From: Actinocatenispora rupis
GTDB taxonomy: Bacteria > Actinomycetota > Actinomycetes > Mycobacteriales > Micromonosporaceae
NCBI RefSeq assembly: GCF_016861975.1
Contig: NZ_BOMB01000020.1
Span: 1-64,000, forward strand
Reading direction: 5' to 3'
Length of the DNA: 64,000 nucleotides
Shown here: in pieces, positions 60,074 through 64,000 of the stretch
Position numbering within the stretch: the stretch's first letter is position 1
Layout: the number at the start of each line of letters is the position of its first letter
Translations under genes and position numbers: made by a program
Notes under the pieces: generated by a model
The model's database searches: none
The model's input: only the letters and a program-made list of their open reading frames with translations
What the model was told of the DNA's origin: nothing

Positions 60074-60445
60074 ATGGTCGTGGAACTGAACCACACGATC
60101 GTCGCGGCCACCGACAAGCTGGCCTCCGCGACGTTCCTCGCCGACATCCTCGGCGTACCGGTGGGCGAGCAGTTCGGGCCGTTCGTGCCGGTACGGCTGG
60201 ACAACGCGGTCACGCTCGACTACCTGACGCGGCCGGCCGGTTTTCCGCCGCAGCACTGCGCGTTCCTGGTGGACGACGCGACGTTCGACGCGGCGTTCGG
60301 GCGGATCCGGGCCGCGGGCCTGACGTACTGGGCGGATCCGGGGCACGAGCAGCCCGGGGAGATCAACACCCGGTGGGGTGGCCGCGGCGTCTACTTCGCC
60401 GACCCGGACGGGCACAACATGGAACTGCTCACCCGCGCACCCTGA
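60074..60445 (+). CDS. VOC-family (glyoxalase-like) protein
   Basis: A 123-residue vicinal-oxygen-chelate protein: VELNHTIVAATDKLASATFL, FLVDDATFDAAFGRIRAAGL, YFADPDGHNMELLTRA with the conserved Glu. Metal-binding His and Glu are present. Probably one operon with the SnoaL gene. Confidence 0.87.
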   Translation: MVVELNHTIVAATDKLASATFLADILGVPVGEQFGPFVPVRLDNAVTLDYLTRPAGFPPQHCAFLVDDATFDAAFGRIRAAGLTYWADPGHEQPGEINTRWGGRGVYFADPDGHNMELLTRAP

Positions 60446-60564
60446 CCACCGGCCGTTGGGCTGCCGTACCCGGCCGACCGGCCGGCGGGCACGCCGATCG
60501 CGGGGCGGCCGGGGCGCCCCGCGGGTACGGTGTCGCGATACCCGACGACCTGCCGAGGTGGCCG

Positions 60565-61674
60565 ATGCCCGGCTGCAGCTTCGATCCGCTCGCGGCGTCG
60601 CGTACCGCGGGCGGCCCCGAGTTCGACCTGTTCGTGTCCGGGACGGTGGTTCTCGACATCGTGTTCACCGGCCTCGCCGACGCGCCCGGCCACGGTACGG
60701 AGGTGTGGGCGGAGGGCATGGGTTCGTGCCCGGGTGGCGTCGCGAACCTGGCGATCGCGGCGGGCCGGCTCGGGTTGCGCACCTCGCTGGCGGCGGCGTT
60801 CTCGTCCGACGACTACGGCGACTTCTGCTGGCGGACGCTGGCCGTACAGGAGGGGGTGGACCTGTCGCGGTCGCGCCGGTTCGACGGCTGGCACTCGCCG
60901 GTCACGGTGTCGATGGCGTGCGCGGGCGAGCGGTCCATGGTCACCCACGGGCACGCCCCGCCAGTACCGGCGACGGAGATGATCGGGTGTCCCCCGCGCT
61001 CCCGCGCGATCATGGTGGACCTCGCCGCGCCCGACCAGCTCGGCGGTACGGAGACGTCGTGGGCGCACCGGGCGGCCGCCGACGGGGCGCTGGTGTTCGC
61101 CGACGTCGGCCGGGACGCCACCGGTACGTGGGATCCGCGGGTACTCGACCGGCTCGCGTACTGTCACGCGTTCCTGCCGAACGCGGCCGAGGCGATGGCG
61201 TACACCAGGGCCGACTGCGTACGCGACGCCCTGTACCTGCTGGCCGACCGGGTGCCGCTGGTCGTGGTGACCGACGGGGTGGCCGGCGCGGTCGCCGTCG
61301 ACTCGGCCACCGGCGAGGAGGCGCACGTACCGTCGCCGCGGGTCGCCGCGCTCGACTCGACCGGCGCGGGCGACGTGTTCGGCGCCGGCATGGTACTGGG
61401 CACGCTGGCCGGCTGGCCGCTGCCCGACCGGCTGGCGTTCGCCGGGGCGTGCGCGGCACTGTCGGTGCAGCAGTTCGGCGGGTCGCTCGCGGCGCCCGGC
61501 TGGGGCGACCTGGCCGACTGGTGGCACGCGATCCGCGACGCGGACACTAGCGACGCGTACCACGTCTCGCTGCGCCGCCGGTACGGGTTTCTCGACCCGC
61601 TCATCCCGCACGTCCCGTTCGGTGCGGTACGCCGGGCCGTGGCGACCGTCGCCCGCCAGTCCGACCTGCACTGA
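60565..61674 (+). CDS. PfkB family carbohydrate kinase
   Basis: A 369-residue sugar or nucleoside kinase: GSCPGGVANLAIAAGRLGL (motif 1) and DSTGAGDVFGAGMVLG (motif 2, with the catalytic Asp). CGAGGTGGCCG precedes ATG 60565. Compared with ribokinase it is 60 residues longer at the C-terminus. The sugar is unknown. Confidence 0.9.
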   Translation: MPGCSFDPLAASRTAGGPEFDLFVSGTVVLDIVFTGLADAPGHGTEVWAEGMGSCPGGVANLAIAAGRLGLRTSLAAAFSSDDYGDFCWRTLAVQEGVDLSRSRRFDGWHSPVTVSMACAGERSMVTHGHAPPVPATEMIGCPPRSRAIMVDLAAPDQLGGTETSWAHRAAADGALVFADVGRDATGTWDPRVLDRLAYCHAFLPNAAEAMAYTRADCVRDALYLLADRVPLVVVTDGVAGAVAVDSATGEEAHVPSPRVAALDSTGAGDVFGAGMVLGTLAGWPLPDRLAFAGACAALSVQQFGGSLAAPGWGDLADWWHAIRDADTSDAYHVSLRRRYGFLDPLIPHVPFGAVRRAVATVARQSDLH

Positions 61675-61700
61675 CCGCACCGCGGAGGTATACCGGGTAC

Positions 61701-62324
61701 GTGACGGCCGCGGTGACGGTGGACGGGCTGGCCGGGGACCTGACGGTACCGGCGCCGGCGCGTGGGGTGGTGCTGTTCGCGCACGGCAGCGGCAGTTCCC
61801 GGCACAGCCCCCGCAACCGGATGGTGGCGGCGGCCCTGGCCGACGCCGGGTTCGCGACGCTGCTGCTGGACCTGCTGACGGTCGCCGAGGACACCGCGCT
61901 GGACACCCGCTTCGACATCGACCTGCTGACGCGCCGGCTGACCGCCGCCGCCGACTGGCTGGCCCGTACGGAGGCCACGGAAGCGTTGCCGTTGGGCCTG
62001 TTCGGTGCCAGTACGGGGGCGGCGGCGGCACTGCGGTTGGCCGCGGACCACCCGGACACGGTGCGCGCGGTGGTGTCCCGCGGTGGGCGGCCCGACCTGG
62101 CCGGCGCCGACACCCTCGCCCGGGTACGCGCGCCGACCCTGCTGCTCGTCGGCGGCGCGGACGAGTCCGTACTGGCGCTCAACGAGCGCGCCGCCACCGC
62201 ACTGGCCGGTACGTACCGGCTGGTGGTGGTGCCCGGCGCGACGCACCTGTTCGCCGAGCCGGGCGCGCTGGAACGGGTCGCCGCCGAGGCCCGCGCCTGG
62301 TTCACCACCACGCTGGCCGGTTGA
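61701..62324 (+). CDS. dienelactone-hydrolase-like alpha/beta hydrolase
   Basis: A 207-residue hydrolase: FAHGSGSSRHSPRN (oxyanion loop), LFGASTGAAAAL with the nucleophile Ser, LLVGGADES (Asp) and PGATHLF (His). All four elements of the fold are visible. GTG 61701 follows GGAGGTAT. Related proteins are often annexed to phosphoribosyltransferases. Confidence 0.88.
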   Translation: MTAAVTVDGLAGDLTVPAPARGVVLFAHGSGSSRHSPRNRMVAAALADAGFATLLLDLLTVAEDTALDTRFDIDLLTRRLTAAADWLARTEATEALPLGLFGASTGAAAALRLAADHPDTVRAVVSRGGRPDLAGADTLARVRAPTLLLVGGADESVLALNERAATALAGTYRLVVVPGATHLFAEPGALERVAAEARAWFTTTLAG

Positions 62325-62331
62325 CGCCCGG

Positions 62332-63615
62332 TCAGGTCGTCGGCTCGCCCGCCAGGGAGTACGCGGTGGTGTAGCGGGCGACGAGGCGGCGGGTGCCCAC
62401 CGGCGGGTGCAGGCGCGTCGGTTCGGTGGTGTGCAAGGGAACCACGACGCGCGGGGCGATGCGCTCGACCATCCGGTGCAGGTCGTCCTGGCTGGCGTGG
62501 CCGGAACAGCCGATCGTACGCAGCGGCACCGACAGCGTGTCGAGCCAGTCGGTCAGCAGCGCCCAGCGCGCGTCGAACGGGCCGAGCGGCTCGCCATTGG
62601 CGTGCAGGTACACCGAATCGGCGCCGAGCGGCAGGTCGAGCAGGCTGGCGAAGTCGTACGGCTCCGGCGCGACGACGAACGCCCCGGGCGTGGTGTGCAC
62701 GGCGTCCAGCGAGACGGTGTCCCAGGAGACCGCCCCCGGCACGCCCACCCGGCGCAGCAGGTCCGCGACCGGTTGCGGCCACACCAGCGCCCGTCCGGCG
62801 GCGCGGGTCAGCGCCACGAACTCCGCCGCCCGCTCCACGTCCCGCGGGTACATGGACAGCAGGACCAGGCCGGCGGTGTCGCGCAGCGCGTCGGAGTACG
62901 CGGTGGTCACGTCGGTCTCGGTGCGGGGCGGGCCGTCCGGCGCGGGCCAGCCGAGTGTGGTGCCCTCGGTGACGAGCATGTCGCAGCCGTCCGCCGCGGC
63001 GACGAACGCCTCCGAGCGCTCCGGATGCCGCCCGTGGAACCGGATGTCCCCCGTGTACGCCAGCGTCCCCGCCGGCGTACGCACCAGGTAGCCGCAGGCG
63101 CCCGGTACGTCGTGGTCGACCGGTACGCAGGTGACGGCGATGTCTCCACAGTGGACGGTCTCGTCGTCGGCGAGGGGTCGCCAGTCCGGTTCGCGGCCGA
63201 CCAGCTCCTCGCCGGTGTCGGCGAGCGCGGCCAGCAGCCGTACCGCGTCGCGGTGCGCGTGCACGGGCACGTCGCGGCGGACGAACCCGGCGAGGCCCAC
63301 GTGGTCCAGGTGGGGGTGCGACACGAACACCGCGGTCCCGTCCACCCGCTCCCCCAGGTACGCCAGCTCCGGCGCCTCGTCGGCGTCCGGAAGGTACGCC
63401 GGGTCGAACAGGCCGGGGATCCGCGGCGCGGCACCGACCCGCAGCCGGTCGGCGAGTTCGCGGCCGGGCCGGGTCGCCAGCGGCGGACGGAACAGATCGC
63501 CACCGGCCGGGATGTCCAGGCCGATGTCGAGCAGCACCCGGTGGTCGCCGTGCCGGACCAGGATCTTGCTGGATCCGATCACGCCGAGCCCGCCGAAGAA
63601 CTCCACAGTGGACAA
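62332..63615 (-). CDS. MBL-fold metallo-hydrolase, RNase J-like
   Basis: A 427-residue metallo-beta-lactamase-fold protein. Metal motif SHPHLDHVGLAGF (HxHxDH), late His VDHDVPG and GDIRFHGRH (Asp), then GCSGHASQDDL and VPLHTTEP, the beta-CASP-like motifs. It resembles RNase J-type nucleases but lacks the C-terminal part. TTG 63615 with GGGGAG 9 bases upstream is the start; GTG 63606 is the alternative. Confidence 0.82.
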   Translation of the reverse strand: MSTVEFFGGLGVIGSSKILVRHGDHRVLLDIGLDIPAGGDLFRPPLATRPGRELADRLRVGAAPRIPGLFDPAYLPDADEAPELAYLGERVDGTAVFVSHPHLDHVGLAGFVRRDVPVHAHRDAVRLLAALADTGEELVGREPDWRPLADDETVHCGDIAVTCVPVDHDVPGACGYLVRTPAGTLAYTGDIRFHGRHPERSEAFVAAADGCDMLVTEGTTLGWPAPDGPPRTETDVTTAYSDALRDTAGLVLLSMYPRDVERAAEFVALTRAAGRALVWPQPVADLLRRVGVPGAVSWDTVSLDAVHTTPGAFVVAPEPYDFASLLDLPLGADSVYLHANGEPLGPFDARWALLTDWLDTLSVPLRTIGCSGHASQDDLHRMVERIAPRVVVPLHTTEPTRLHPPVGTRRLVARYTTAYSLAGEPTT

Positions 63616-63633
63616 ACGAAACGCTCCCCAGGC

Positions 63634-64000
63634 TCAGGACCCGGCGAGCGGATGCTCCCTGGCGAAGCGCGCCGGGTCGGCCGCCCAGCGACGGATCCCG
63701 GGCAGCAGGTCGCCGACCGTGGGACCGGTCAGGTGCGCCGGACCGGCGGCTCGGCCGAACCGGTCAACATACCCGGTGACGGCGCCCGCCGACAGTGCGG
63801 GTGCGATGTCGTTGCGCCAGTGGTCGCCGACCGACAACGCGCGCCACGGCTGCCCGGCGGCGCCGATCGTGTCCAGCAGCCGCGCCAGCAGCGGGCGTAC
63901 GGCGGTGGGTTTGCGGGCGGAGAACACGATCTCGTGGAACAGCCCGCGTACGCCGAGCCGTTCGAGCAGTTGCAGCAGCCCGTCGCGGGGGCTGTTGGTC
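63634..64000 (-). CDS. HAD-superfamily hydrolase, C-terminal part (5' end outside window)
   Basis: The frame stays open to the window end, so only the last 122 codons are seen. VFSARKPTAVRPLLARLL is HAD motif III (Lys), SVGDHWRNDIAPALSAG motif IV. It is upstream of the MBL gene on the same strand, 18 bases apart, so the two may be co-transcribed. Confidence 0.8.
   Translation of the reverse strand, partial: TNSPRDGLLQLLERLGVRGLFHEIVFSARKPTAVRPLLARLLDTIGAAGQPWRALSVGDHWRNDIAPALSAGAVTGYVDRFGRAAGPAHLTGPTVGDLLPGIRRWAADPARFAREHPLAGS

Noticed and set aside
1..64000. tRNA, rRNA, CRISPR arrays, transposases
   Set aside because: None was recognised on reading both strands; no covariance search was possible, so a single tRNA could have been missed.

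Overview
The window is very GC-rich chromosomal DNA from an actinomycete. The gene content (RbpA, CydABDC, WYL regulators, F420/PPOX-type flavoproteins, DUF664 DinB proteins) and the frequent GTG starts and GTGA/ATGA stop-start overlaps all point there. A Micromonosporaceae-like relative is my guess and is not proven by anything here. I count about 65 credible genes, two of them cut by the window ends, and three decayed loci. I saw no tRNA, rRNA, CRISPR array, transposase or complete prophage; the only recombinase is one lone tyrosine recombinase.

Layout. 1-1.3 kb: two overlapping LuxR-type regulators. 1.4-7.2 kb: a compact cydA-cydB-cydD-cydC operon (cytochrome bd oxidase plus its ABC assembly exporter) behind a double dyad operator. 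7.2-12.6 kb: small accessory genes (zinc-ribbon protein, pentapeptide-DinB fusion, P-loop kinase, methyltransferase, GNAT, MerR, PAP2 phosphatase, tyrosine recombinase). 12.7-16.4 kb: rbpA with a SigR-type promoter and a strong terminator, then convergent fxsA and lnt. 16.4-25.3 kb is the most coherent block: a lysine aminomutase cluster. The minus strand carries kdd, an amidohydrolase, kamD, kamE, kal and a MutL-type reactivase; kamA is divergent. Together they give L-lysine to beta-lysine (KamA), to 3,5-diaminohexanoate (KamDE), to 5-amino-3-oxohexanoate (Kdd), and later deamination of 3-aminobutyryl-CoA to crotonyl-CoA (Kal). The cleavage enzyme Kce and the acetoacetate CoA-transferase are not in the window.

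25.3-31.6 kb: a winged-helix protein, an oxidoreductase with a perfect internal 60-bp tandem duplication, a WYL regulator, a scar where an SDR gene and a TetR gene have both lost their N-termini, a cation-efflux-like protein and an amino-acid permease. 31.9-34.2 kb: a styrene-monooxygenase-like flavoprotein next to a C-methyltransferase-like gene. 34.4-42.5 kb: several regulator/target pairs (TetR with SnoaL, AraC with an NmrA-like protein and DUF4267, ECF42 sigma with YCII, Lrp with globin) plus a broken polysaccharide deacetylase.

42.5-54 kb: two acyl-CoA dehydrogenases (one GcdH-like), an RlmA-like methyltransferase, a MarR unit with matching operators at two promoters, a 5'-3' exonuclease and a cluster of small redox proteins. 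54.7-58 kb: beta-phosphoglucomutase plus a GH65 disaccharide phosphorylase, closed by a terminator. 58-64 kb: DinB, WYL, SnoaL, VOC, PfkB kinase, a hydrolase, an MBL-fold protein and a partial HAD hydrolase.

All functional calls are by reading motifs in the translations. No database search was run.
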